The position numbers and the translations under genes were made by a program. The notes beneath the pieces are model-generated. The model made no database searches, had not been told where the DNA came from, and worked only from the letters and a program-made list of their open reading frames with translations. A DNA stretch of 64,000 nt from the NCBI GenBank assembly GCA_961205875.1, contig OY540815.1, positions 4,464,001 to 4,528,000 of the forward strand, given 5' to 3'. This DNA comes from Sialis fuliginosa. Its lineage: Eukaryota; Arthropoda; Insecta; Megaloptera; Sialidae. Every line of letters begins with the position of its first letter. The stretch's first letter is position 1. Positions 12,110-22,831 of the stretch are shown here, piece by piece.

Positions 12110-12870
12110 TCCATATTTATTATAAACCTCAACGTCTCTCTGTCTGTCCGTTAGTGCGCTTATAACTCGACAACGACTTGTCCGATTTACGTGTTTTTTT
12201 TTATTCATAGATATGTTCTCTGGCCAGGTTATAGGATATATTTTGTTACATTAGGTAACATAAGGATTAAGCAGTGACGATAATAGTAAATCAAGTCGGA
12301 AAAAAATTTGCCGCTAGCGCACTATTTTGGGATACGCTGCCTAAACCGTTAAATATTGAACAATATAATGTAGTAAAAAACTGTGTAGAATAAAAAGATC
12401 TAAAATAAAGTCTGCATCACCATATATCTAACTAATTTAAGCCACAATGACTGCTTTTACGTAACAAAGAAAATTAAAAATGTTTAGGTTCTGTTTATGT
12501 GGACTTATGACCTGCAAAACATTAATCCTTATCGAAATAAATGGTATTTATCTACATTAAGTACTTATGACGTACTTTATGTAGATAAAATTTTCCCTTT
12601 ACAGCATCCAATTTGGTTTTATAGTTTAGGAAATATCTTGAAATATGCATACGGTAACATATTATTCGCACGAACTAAAGAATACCTGTGTCGGGGCATG
12701 GGGCAGGAGGGAGCGATTCGCGTGTATTCGGCCAGCATTCGGACTCATTCGGTTCTTTGATCATCAAATGTTTATTTTGTTTTCAATAATTAACTTTTAA
12801 ATTTAAACAGAACAAAAATTTTTTGTACTTTTTGTTCTGATTCGTTTTTGTTAGGTAATTTAGGTGTTGA
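12110..12870 (-). repeat. Family G/H repeat, long copy
   Basis: This is an inverted counterpart of 59935-60660. Shared blocks include GTCTCTCTGTCTGTCCGTTA, AACGGTTTAGG-type sequence, ACCTGCAAAACATTAATCCT, TCTACATTAAGTACTTATGA, CATCCAATTTGGT and CAGAACAAAAA. An 87-codon frame at 12497-12760 and a 62-codon frame on the homologous part at 60058-60246 are not conserved as protein. The element is about 740 bp with unresolved ends. Confidence 0.65.
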
Positions 12871-12898
12871 TTAGTTATTATTACAATAATAACTAATC
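12869..12898. repeat. 13-bp perfect hairpin
   Basis: GATTAGTTATTAT, a TACA loop, then ATAATAACTAATC. It lies at the border of the G/H repeat and may mark its end. Confidence 0.6.
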
Positions 12899-13915
12899 GT
12901 GTTTGTACTTAATTCAATTATATTTTGAAATTCTAAACAATAATTCCTTGGTCACGTACTTATGTACATATATAGATTTAAAATTAATTATTGAATTTTT
13001 CCGCAGGTTATTATAATTAATATTTTAATATATCAAACCATAAACTATTATGATTATTTTTATAAATATGAATTAATACAAACGATATGGTTTTCACGCG
13101 CTCACAATGCACTGAATTCACGAAATACCACGGACAAAATGAAATAGTAAACGCAGAGGAATGTGAGTATTTGTACGTATTACAATTATAATTTCGAAAT
13201 ATTTCAACGAATATTCAGTGTAACGTAAACATTGAAATACCTAAATTAATATATGTATCTACAACACTTGTTTTGATGGAAATGATGAAACATCAAAATA
13301 TTGTTACAAACATTAGATAATAATGAATTATCTACGTTAATATTAGGGGTGTACCGGAAATGGAATTTTCAATTCCGGCCGGAACCGGAACTTTTTCTAA
13401 AACGTTCTGTTTTAATTAATTATAATAATTAAAACAATATATCTATGGTTTTTTACATAGATTATCTTAAATTAATATTTTATATGGTATTTCTTAAATA
13501 GTAGAGGCGTAGAGTTCTACTTTATATTATAAAAAGATTATTTTTTACAAATCTTGTAATTTTTACAGCTTCGTTAGATCGATTGTTTTAAATTGTTTGC
13601 ATATCATACGTTCTTCTTGATCGAATCTAATTACATTTCTAGTGTCAAATTATAACAGCATTTAGACATATTCACAATAGAGAAGATGATATACATTTTT
13701 ACAGATAAAAGAATATGCCTACTACTCGAAATAAAAGCACCAATACATTACTATTATAGTGCATGTATCATAAACAATACTGCATTATCTTAATACTATA
13801 GTTCAAATAGTTTTTGAAGAAAACATATTTAGGGCTATAGTATTATTAAAAAATTCAGAACAAGTCTTATTTTTACATCATAACAATTGGAAATTTTAAA
13901 AAATCTTTGATATAC
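12899..13915. other. AT-rich stretch with a possible hAT-like end
   Basis: TAGGGGTGTACCGGAAATGG followed by an alternating CCGG-rich block at about 13346-13400 resembles a hAT-type terminus, but no partner end was found. Nothing else supported. Confidence 0.3.
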
Positions 13916-13919
13916 AGGA

Positions 13920-14170
13920 AGAGTCATATCAGAAAAAAAAATTCAAATAAAAAAAATCATATAAGCATGTGTCCGGAAACTCTTCATGAGGGGGCTACAG
14001 ACTCTCAAAGATTTTGTTTCAAATTACTTTTTATTTAATATATTGAGAACCCATTGTGATACAGTACTTAAATTTGACACACGGTTTAATATTATACGTG
14101 TTATCGATTTCCAGTATCAACCAATGATTATTTAGACAAAGGATATATGGGGCCAGTCCGACCAGTGGGC
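13920..14170 (-). mobile_element. Family F MITE fragment, copy F2
   Basis: GCATGTGTCCGGAAACTCTT, GAGGGGGCTACAGACTC, TTTTATTTAATATATTGAGA, GTGTTATCGATTTCCAGTAT and GGGGCCAGTCCGACCAGTGG follow the family order in reverse. It retains the GC-rich CCAGTGGGCC block near the family's left end. Confidence 0.7.
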
Positions 14171-14589
14171 CAATTGAGTTTTTTCATTTTTTTCCTAAAA
14201 AAAAAAATCAGTTTTTCTCCATGTGGCCGTCCTTCGCCCCTTCTGAACTGGAACCCAGAGTAGTCGCCCAGCATTGCTGTTATACATTAACAAAATAAGC
14301 AACGAATTTTAATAAATATAAAAATTTTAAACATCAAGTATTCTTTTTTCCAAAGCTTAATTGACTTTTTAATATTGCACTCGAGTGATTGTTGTAGTTT
14401 TGGCTGACACCTCGACTAACAAAAATATTTTAGTTTTCCATGGCAATTGTGATTTTTATTCAATAATGAATAAAATGCGTTGTATCTTTGTTATTAGATG
14501 TTTTATTATCGAAAATACGAAAAGCTTCATGATCATTTCTTAAAGAAAAATTGTTCTATGATTTCAAAATTTTCACTCGATCTTTCTTT

Positions 14590-14638
14590 TTATAATCGGT
14601 TTAGTATTAATACGTGTTTAATACTAAACTGATTATAA
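14590..14638. repeat. Near-perfect palindrome at a head-to-head family F junction
   Basis: Two 21-bp arms (TTATAATC[G/A]GTTTAGTATTAA and its complement, one mismatch) flank a 7-base loop. The arm sequence is part of family F. The forward F3 copy runs rightwards from here, so this is an inverted junction of two F fragments. Confidence 0.75.
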
Positions 14639-14805
14639 AATTTCATAACTATTTCACAATGGGTTCTCAAAATATAATATAAAAAGTAATTTTAGACAAA
14701 ATAGTTGAGAGTCTGTATTTCTCTCGCGAAGAATTTCCGGACACATGTTTATGAATTTTTTTTCTTGAAATATTTTTCTCGATCAACTGTTCAAATTTGT
14801 TCCAC
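14612..14805 (+). mobile_element. Family F MITE fragment, copy F3
   Basis: TTTAATACTAAAC, ATTTCATAACTATTTCACAA, TGGGTTCTCAA, AATTTCCGGACACATG and ATATTTTTCTCGATC match the intact copy at 36188-36588 in forward order. Confidence 0.65.
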
Positions 14806-16860
14806 CTGATATGACCACGTATAAATAAACAGTTCAATGTCCGTAATATAATGACATTTTTGTTAATATATCATTATAAAAAAAATTATTTATTTTTTTA
14901 AGGTCCATTAATGTTATAATTACAATCATACTTTTGCTGCCCAAAATGTTAAAAAACGGTATTTGTGTTATGAAATGATTGTTTCCGTAAGTTTTTGCCG
15001 CTCGGGGAAGATGGCAAATTTGTGCCCCCCTCCCCCACCCTTGCACTATATGCTAAATATGAAAAAAAAATCAGAATGGATTTCGGGAAGGTCAAAATGA
15101 ATATTTCCATGAAAATTTGGAATTCGAAGAAAATCGGCTTATCAATACTTATTATATTATGTTTTTCATACCATATAAGAAATAAAAAAAAACTGTGTTT
15201 CATTAGTAATGAAAATTATTTTAATATATAAATTTCAAACGACCTGCAACTTTTAGGGCACTGTACCTTGTTTATTTCTATCCTGATTATCAACCTTTAT
15301 AAAACTATAAACATCCATCTTGTCAAAAGCATCAAACTTTCTTGTTTCTGGATGCATGAATATCTCCTCTATCACAGAAACGTCAGCTCATCTGACATAC
15401 TGTTATAACGAATATGTCGACACTATAACATTTAGTATCTAATCAACTTGACTGTTTATAATAAATTTACACTTGATTTAGAACCAAATTAATGCCTTTA
15501 ATAGCCGGGAACTGTTGAAGGAAATCTAATCAAAATACTAATGATATTAAATGCATATCACAGTTTAATGTCAATCTTTAATTTATATTATGTTAGATTA
15601 AAAGAAGAACTCTTCGTCTTAAATGATTTCTAGAATTATTATTAGGTGTTTCTTATTAGGTAGGTTAGGGAAAGGCTTGTACCTTGGGACAATTGCTCTG
15701 GAAATCCAACCACTGTAGCCGTAACTCTCAGAATTACATGTTATATTGGCAACCCTGTTCCTTGTTTACTCACCAAGTTATTTCAGTTTCAGTTATTGTT
15801 CGAAGCTTTAAGTATCAGATTATAGTTCTTGTACCTTGAAAGTAAAATTTTGCTGCAACTTCCAGATTGTATACAAACAAGCTAAGTATTATCACTCACA
15901 TTATCTGATGTAGTACTGTCGCTGCATTATTTATTATTTATTTTCGTTGAATTGTTAAAATAAGCATTATATATTAAATTTCTAGTAATCCACTTAAAAG
16001 TTTACATTTTCTGAAAGAGAACAATACAGTCTCCGTATTTACTTAGTTTAATATAGATTGGTTTTAATTTTCTATTATAAAACTATAAATAAAGTTCAAT
16101 TTGTCGATTTAATCCCATTTTTAAGTGATAGCAACAAATTAAAGGTCGTAAAACGTAATAAATCAATAGAAATTCTTTTAAAATTCACTTTTTTTAAATG
16201 AAAATAAGAACACTTGCAGTTTATTTTAAAAAAAAGTGATTTAAAAAAAAATAAATTGCAAATTTTCTATCGTGAAATAGATAGTTAGTCCGGAGGTTCA
16301 CAAAAAATCCGCTAAGAAGCTCTTAGTTTAACAAATTTTCAAAACAATCGACAAAATATTTTAAATTTTATAAAAATTTTATATTGTTTTTTTTTAGACA
16401 TTACAAAATAATTTTTTTTTAAATCTTGTTATTACATTTGAAAAAAATATATTTTGAAAGATATGTTTGCCAAAAAAAAACAACCTGTTAATTCTATTAT
16501 TGCTTATTTATTTAATAAATCAACTATCAATTGGTAGTCCAATTTTGTACATATATATGAAACATTAAAAAGGTGTACAGAGTACTGTAAAATATCTTAA
16601 ACCTCCAATTAAAACTATCTTATGCACCAGTGACCACTGAAATTGGAGGGTATAAAGTATCTTAAGCGCCAAATATTGATAAATAAACATTGTATATCAA
16701 TTCCCTATAACGGTCAAGTAAAAAGTATCAATAAACATACATATTATTAAAGAAAATTATGTCATCTGGGGTCATATGTCTCCTGTAAAATTAGAAAAAT
16801 GTCGCTTACACTACTATGACTTGTAGGGGACGATATCCTATCCATAGAAACAATCCTAAG
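14806..16860. other. Long AT-rich stretch, no gene
   Basis: No host gene was supported. A fragment at about 15065-15140 (GAATGGATTTCGGGAAGG, ATGAATATTTCCATGAAAAT) resembles 8698-8750 in the foldback's loop. Overlapping 70-84 codon frames near 14834-15231 show no family features and are probably chance. Confidence 0.35.
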
Positions 16861-16862
16861 AC

Positions 16863-17369
16863 GGGTGTCACACGCTCAGTCTGGCATCAGTTCAGTCCAT
16901 GATCTAGGTGTTCAACCTTTTGAACCTTCCGGGCCGCATAGTAAAATTTTTATTTAATTTGGTTTACTAAGGGCCGCAGGTTATAATATAAAACTGAGGA
17001 CCTTTTTTTTTGTTTTTTTTGGTCTCGTCAATTTCAATTCCTAATTTTATTATAAATATATATATAAATAGAGAGTTAGATTAGGAAGACCTTTTTTTTT
17101 AGTCGTAGATACTATTTTCTATTTACATTTATTATCATAATTTTTTTTTTTAAATTATGCTCGCGGGCCGCACCAAGGGTCCTCGAGGGCCATGGGTTAG
17201 ACAAGCTTGATCTACGTCGTACCGAGATTGATGAAAAATATTAAAATATTTTAAAAAATCCATCAGTTCAGTCGATCAGTCTGTCAGTCAATGTATTACA
17301 CGATCAGTTTGACGTCAGTCTGATATCAATCGTGGACTGAACTGATGCCAGACTGAGCGTGGAACACCC
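16863..17369. mobile_element. MITE with long TIR (CACGCTCAGTCTGGCATCAG), interrupted
   Basis: GGGTGTCACACGCTCAGTCT plus GGCATCAGTTCAGTCCA at the left is mirrored by TGGACTGAACTGATGCC plus AGACTGAGCGTGGAACACCC at the right, with about two mismatches in 37 bp. The middle is occupied by a different element (16903-17211). No TSD could be confirmed. Confidence 0.75.
16903..17211. mobile_element. hAT-like insertion nested in the MITE at 16863
   Basis: It starts GGTGTTCAACCTTTTGAACC and TTCCGGGCCGC, and ends GCGGGCCGCACC then GAGGGCCATGGGTTAGACAA. This layout of degenerate ends with GGGCCGC blocks is familiar from hAT-type repeats. TGATCTA occurs on both sides (16900-16906 and 17210-17216), consistent with most of an 8-bp TSD. 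The interior is AT-rich and non-coding. Confidence 0.55.
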
Positions 17370-18560
17370 ATCAAATTTAATAAAGTATTAAAAATTATTT
17401 ATTATTTCCATTACTTCTTAATTTAATTAAAAACCTTATACTTGTACCGTTGTTCCGGAGTTTTATGAAGATTTTTAACATATCGTAATAAATATTAAAA
17501 GCGTTTTCTTCATTTCTTATAAAATGTATGAATAGATCGAATAATTACAGTAATGTGTATTCAAACTATTGACAGTTTTTATTTAAAATGCAACAAATAC
17601 ATTATATATTTTCAAATTTTTTAACAGGAAATTACATTTATTGTTTTTTTTGTTTTGTTTTAATACTGTATTTGAAATATTTTTTTAGCATAGATGAGTG
17701 AGTGAGGGCAGTTGTTTATATATAGTAGATTTTTAAGTTTGAGATTTGAACCTTACATTGTATCGCCCAAAAAATATAAAAAAATAAAAAATTAATTGTG
17801 GCGTTTTATTTGAAAAATTGGGGGGGGGCTTGTTACGAACATTCATACTCGTACGAAAAACTGTCATTTTACATCCTAGTTACGCAAATAACTATTTTAA
17901 CGCATTCAATGTTTTCAAAAAATAGGTAGTTAAATACTTACAAGTATTTTGAAGATTTTGATTCTTACCTGAAAGAAAAAAATATATATATTAAAAAAAA
18001 ATTAAACAGGAAACATTAAATTAGAGAAAACCATTATATTCTAAAAATATAATATATAATATCGTGTAAAAGAGAATCTTAATATAGATCTACAATACAA
18101 AGAAACATTGCGAAATAAAATTCACGTTTTTTTACGATTTTACTTTTATACAATTCAACAAACAGTATAAAAAATAAACAAAAAACTTATCAATAGATGA
18201 CAGCAATATTTTGACAAGCAATTTTTGAAGCCCGTTTTGTATGTTCTAAATTTAGCATAGCAGGGGTAGCTAATAACCACAATAAAGCATACGATATAAT
18301 AATCCTATTTGAAATACAAAACTTTGATTGATAAAAAATCAATAGCGGAAAGAGATTTTACGTTATTTACTATAATAACATCCGATTACAAGACCGAAGT
18401 CTGCCCAGTGAATTTGTACATATAATAATATAATATATATAATAACTTTCTTATAAGTATAATTTTGATGAAAATAGTGTGGTAGCACACTATCATACGA
18501 TAACAATTATTGTACCTAGAGTAATTATACAAATAAAGAAAATGGCACTTAAAGGATAAT
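17370..18560. other. AT-rich stretch, no gene
   Basis: Poly-A/T tracts and a G10 run at about 17821. No repeat family or gene could be supported. Confidence 0.35.
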
Positions 18561-18567
18561 TTCTGGA

Positions 18568-18645
18568 GATTTCATTTTTATTTTTGCTTTCTCGCAATAT
18601 CGAAGATACAAGAAGCTTTCTGCTCGTTTTAGAATGAGACAAAAA
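18568..18645 (-). repeat. Family A terminal fragment
   Basis: TTTTGCTTTCTCGCAATATC, GAAGATACAAGAAGCTTTC and TTTTAGAATGAGACAAAAAA reproduce the reversed right end of family A. Confidence 0.7.
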
Positions 18646-18984
18646 ATAATTCACGAACGGTTTTTCCTACACAAAAACTTTTGGTTTCATTTCTGTAGAA
18701 AATTATTTCAGCTACAATTTAATAAAATATGTTATTTTTCCGAAAACATCACCGTTTTTGAGATATTTGAAAAATACTGTTTTTTGTGAACTTCGACCCT
18801 CCGCGTAATGTACCCTTGCAGCGGTCAAAATGAAGAACATTATTAAGAACTCTAATACTAAGGTGTATGCACAAATTTAGCCTATTACAAATGTTTTCCT
18901 TGTTGGATGTCTATTTTTCCTGGATTATTCTAGATCCAATCTTCGATTATGTTATAAGGATTAAATGCATTAAACAAAAATCTG

Positions 18985-19420
18985 GCCAAGTACTTGTTGG
19001 GCACGCACATTATAGGGTTCCGTAGCCATTCTCACAACATTATCTACTTGATCATACATATCAAGAGCTATTTCATGTTGATGAAAGATGTAATCTCTAT
19101 AAAAATGTACCTGTTCGTAAATTATTTTTATTACAGTGTTCATTGAAAGTGCTACTTAAAAGCTATACCTTCTGGATTTTTTTTAGATTTTTTACATCGA
19201 TAGATTAGAAATTAGAGGGGGCGGGGTGCTCTGGTAACATCTTTTAAAGTAAATATCTCGTGACTGAAGTTCAAAAACATGTTTTGTTGCATTTTAGGAG
19301 ACCTATCTAAAGACATCCATAATGTGGTAAGTAAAAAATTGACTATTTTACCCTCCCCCTCCCAAATTATATTAATGAACGAAAAAAATTGACAAAATTA
19401 TTCACTAAAACAACTTCCTT
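18985..19420 (+). repeat. Family B repeat, copy B1
   Basis: Begins with GGCCAAGTACTTGTTGGGCA and CGCACATTATAGGGTTCCGT, a mutated form of the family hairpin end. It continues into the family's TGTTCATTGAAAGTGCTACT, AGATTTTTTACATCGATAGA and AGGAGACCTATCTAAAGACA blocks. The right hairpin end is missing. Confidence 0.7.
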
Positions 19421-19462
19421 TATATCTCGACTGCAAAATAAAATGTACCTACAGTTTTTTTT

Positions 19463-20265
19463 AAACATCTGCCAAGTAAATGCACAGTGCTTCCTCGTGT
19501 TAAATTCACCAAAGGTAGTTATTATTGAACAATTAATAGTAGCGTCGAATTATATTTTTTCGTGAAATCCCTTAGTAGTGAAATTTTTTTGACTAAATCG
19601 CTTGCTTTTGGATTCAGGAATATGTGTGTAAGTTTTCCGGATTCTCAGTGCTCCGGAACAGGGTCAAAAATGCCTTTGCTTGTAACAAATTAAGGTTTTT
19701 TGACGATAGTTCGGCTAATATTTTAAATAAATTTTTTTTAAAAATATGAGATGATGCGCTATGAAAATACATACAAATAAAATGACTCTGGGTAGTGGTC
19801 AAAAGGTCATTCTGTTCACCCGTAAAAAAATGAAAACCGCGGAAAAGACGATATTTTTAAAGTTAGGATAAAATAATAAATAAAATTCTTAATTTTTTTA
19901 AAATATCTTCAAAAGATAGCTTTTAACGGTACAAACTGATGTGCAACATCTCATCTCATATTTTTTAATTTTTTTTATTCAAAATATTAACCGAACTATC
20001 GTCAAAAAACCTTAATTTGTTACAAACAAAGGCATTTTTGACCCTGTCCCGGAGCACTGAGAATCCGGAAAACTTACACACATATTCCTGAACCCGAAAG
20101 CAAGCGATTTAGTCAAAAAAATTTCACTACTAAGAATTTCACGAAACAGCCTTTTTTCAGATAAATCGACGCTACTATAAAATAAAAACCGGTAAATTGT
20201 TCAGATAAAGTGCCTGGCATTTGTTAACCATTAATTTTTATACAATTTTACTAAAAAATATTATT
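19463..20265 (+). repeat. Family A copy A2, split by a nested foldback
   Basis: The left portion (AAACATCTGCCAAGTAAATG, GTGCTTCCTCGTG, TTCACCAAAGGTAG) runs to 19533. The next family block (AATAAAAACCGG, TTGTTCAGATAAAG, GTGCCTGGCAT, TACAATTTTACTAAAAAATA) resumes at about 20181. Between them sits the foldback at 19537-20177. The right half of family A is missing. Confidence 0.75.
19537..20177. mobile_element. Foldback MITE (641 bp) with arms of about 195 bp, TAA target
   Basis: TAGTAGCGTCGA at the left mirrors TCGACGCTACTA at the right. Inverted homology continues: GCTCCGGAACAGGGTCAAAA against TTTTGACCCTGTCCCGGAGC, and AATTAAGGTTTTTTGACGAT against ATCGTCAAAAAACCTTAATT. Each side is flanked by TAA, a 3-bp TSD consistent with PIF/Harbinger. 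Comparison with uninterrupted family A copies (CAATTTAAATAAAAACC) supports insertion at TAA. A minus-strand open frame at 19614-19802 is just arm sequence. Confidence 0.8.
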
Positions 20266-20639
20266 GTGGTAAAAGCGCGTAATAAACGGGAGCGTTATAT
20301 CGAAGTTTCACTGTATTTATATATAAATGATCATACGAATATTATCTAGAATATATCACTCCCCAAATTAATTTCAGCAGTACGGCACTGTGTGTAAATG
20401 ACTTTCGTCATTAATTCGTACTTATTGAAAGTTATTTCATGCGTGAACTCCAACAGTTCATTGGCGATAAGTTAAACGGAGACAGAAATAGCGGTATACC
20501 TATGTGTATGTACATGAGGATGTATAGCACATTTTCAACACACCTACCTCTCCTTGCTTTGATCAATAAACACTTAACGAGTGATGATTTTATAAAGCGA
20601 CAAACTTTAAATAAGTGGACAACGATATCTTGATATTTT

Positions 20640-20940
20640 TATTTTTTTATGGATATACTAAAATGAATAACCGAAATGTATCAAGTATTTAACCCTTAAC
20701 TGGTTTCGTGGGGGCCGATGTTTTTCTAAAAGTCTAAGCATCGTGCGCACCTGCCATTTTAAGTAATCTCATTACGTCGCGACTCGCAGAGGGTAACGGA
20801 CGTTCGGTGCTTTAACACCTTTAGGGACGAAGGTACGTGCGTGTTGGGGGCCGGCCGGCCACCACGATAATAGAGTCACTCCAGTAAGAGTCTGGACAGC
20901 GCGGATCGATTTTTGATTAATTGTAGTAGCCAAGTCACGC
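20640..20940. other. GC-richer unclassified segment
   Basis: Relative to its surroundings this segment is rich in CG-containing motifs (ATTACGTCGCGACTCGCAGA, GGGGGCCGGCCGGCCACC). It begins near TTTAACCCTTAACTGG, which could be a TTAA-CCC piggyBac-type end. No open frame of useful length and no partner end. It may be a fragment of an unrelated element or an old exon; undecided. Confidence 0.3.
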
Positions 20941-20943
20941 TAA

Positions 20944-21439
20944 GGCGGCTATTACACTATCAAAGAAATGTGATAAAATTTCTTTGATCAAAGAAATATG
21001 ACAGTGTAATATGTCAACTTTTATAATATTTACCTTCATAATATTTCTATGATCATAGTTAATGACAGTCTCTAATATTTGATCAAATGTTTTTTGACAG
21101 ATAAATCAAAATTGCGACTACCAAGTTATCACTGACAGTTACAGTTAATATATTAATATCAACATAATCCAGTATTATATGATAATCTTCTTATTGATTA
21201 TAAAAACTGCAATACACAGTTGTAAATATAAACCTCGATCGCGTCAATTGACGAACATCCACGCATTGATTATTAAAATGCACCAAAAAAGAAGAAAATA
21301 TCCCTAGATAATACTAAGAAAATATTATCAAATGTTTTATGTAGTGTAATAGAACAAAATCTCGTATTTTATCAAAGAAATATGATCAAATCTTTGTCAA
21401 AGATCTTTGACATATTTATTTGATAGTGTAATAGCCGCC
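20944..21439. mobile_element. PIF/Harbinger-like MITE (496 bp), TAA target
   Basis: GGCGGCTATTACACTATCAAA at the left is mirrored by ATAGTGTAATAGCCGCC at the right, flanked on both sides by TAA (20941-20943, 21440-21442). Subterminal blocks alternate AAAGAAAT and ATTTCTTTGATCAAAG, and TGATCAAA recurs several times, so the ends are rich in short inverted motifs. A 3-bp TAA TSD is the Harbinger signature. No transposase. Confidence 0.85.
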
Positions 21440-21527
21440 TAACAGCCGTATTTTTTATATTATTAGTCAATATTATTAAATATACTTTATATTATTACAT
21501 TATGTTCATTTTTACTGGTAATTTATT

Positions 21528-21925
21528 TTGCTTCCTCGCAATATCGAAGATACGAGAAGCTTTGTGATCGTTTTAGAATGAGACAAAAAAATGTTTTCTC
21601 CGATTTCAAAATTTTAAATTGATCTATACGTTTCACGTCAAGACGAACACTTTTCGTTCCGTGTCTGTCTGTCTATCCATGTGTCCGTGTGTCCGTGTAT
21701 CCGTCCGTTTGTCCCCTGAATCCTTGTCACACGCATAACTCATGAACCACTGAACCGATATTGTTGAAACTTGATCGGATGGTTGGGTCTAGCTTGAGGA
21801 CGGTCCCATTTCAAAATCATCAAAATCGTGTGTAAGGGGGAGGGGTGACATCTCAAAATATATATTTTTTAAAGATATCTCAAGAAGCATTAAATTTCTT
21901 GTAATATTGTTGTAAAATATATTTA
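21528..21925 (-). repeat. Family A copy A3, truncated
   Basis: Starts TTGCTTCCTCGCAATATCGA and carries TTTCACGTCAAGACG, a GTCTGTCTGTC/TGTCCGTGTG tract, GTCACACGCATAACTCATGA and TTGATCGGATGGTTGGGTCT in reverse family order. It runs to TTGTTGTAAAATAT, then changes to a family B tail. Confidence 0.8.
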
Positions 21926-21949
21926 ATAATAATTTTAAATTATTTAAAA

Positions 21950-22090
21950 ATAAATTTCAACAAAAATTATAACGAACATTGTAGCAAAAATAGTTTATGA
22001 AACATTTTGGAATAACTATTTTTATAAATCGTAATGAGAATAACTACGGAACCCTATCATGTGCGTGCCCAACACGAACTTGGCCGTTTT
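21950..22090 (-). repeat. Family B terminal fragment
   Basis: Contains TATAACGAACATTGTAGCAA, TTTATGAAACATTTTGGAAT, ACTACGGAACCCTATCATG and GTGCGTGCCCAACACGAACT, the reversed hairpin end. One arm base of the hairpin is mutated. Confidence 0.7.
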
Positions 22091-22434
22091 ATTTATAAAA
22101 ATTTATAACCTACATTTGTTTACAAATTTTTCAGCTTGGTAGAAAGTGCACGTACCCATAAATTATAAGCACATTTTTTTCTACACATATGTGCGATGGA
22201 AACTTCGCATAAATCAAGCCAACGTATGACACGTATTTTCTACAGTATCCATTGTTAAATTTTTTTGCTCCATTAATATGTATTCTATTTATGTTGTTTT
22301 TGTTACTTTCGCATAATGATTATATTTTTACAGTTTACAAAAGAAAATGTTTTTGCAAACCTAATACTTGTTTAATCAATTTCATACGCAATTGTGATCT
22401 AGGTTTATCTACACATACAGTGTCTTTCATTTTA

Positions 22435-22830
22435 TAGGTTTCCGTAGAAAACTAGGAAATCTAATAGTTTCGCCATGTCCGTCCTCAAAAATTTTAAGCC
22501 GATTAAGATGAAATTTGATATACGGACGAAGACATAACATAAAAACAAAAACGATAAGATTTTTGAAAAAAAAATTTTTTGAACCCCCCTCCATAGACTG
22601 AAAAGTGAACTCACATTTTTTTTTCACTTACCCCATTGAGTGGGATGTCATTAGATAGGTCTCTTAAAATGCAACAAAAAATATTAAATGATCTTTTGAT
22701 TTTAACCCTTCAGTCACGATATATTTGCATTTAAATGTCGTTTTCAGAGCGTCCCCACCCCCCTTAATTTCTAAACTATCTATTCAAAAAATCTGAAAAA
22801 AATTCAGTATGTAGCTTTTAATTAGTACTT
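22435..22830 (-). repeat. Family B copy with one internal unit
   Basis: TAGGTTTCCGTAGAAAACTA, AGTTTCGCCATGTCCGTCC, CCCTCCATAGACTGAAAAGT, TACCCCATTGAGTGGGATGT and TTCAGTCACGATATATTTGC follow the order of the 53315-55753 element in reverse. The 60-66 codon frames here are repeat artefacts. The hairpin end is missing; family F follows directly. Confidence 0.7.
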
Positions 22831-22831
22831 C

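Noticed and set aside
12497-12760. 87-codon open frame as a possible gene
   Set aside because: It lies in the G/H repeat, and the inverted homologous copy at 59935-60660 does not preserve the protein.
13346-13400. hAT element from a TAGGGGTGTACCGG end
   Set aside because: No matching second end or TSD could be found, so only noted as possible.
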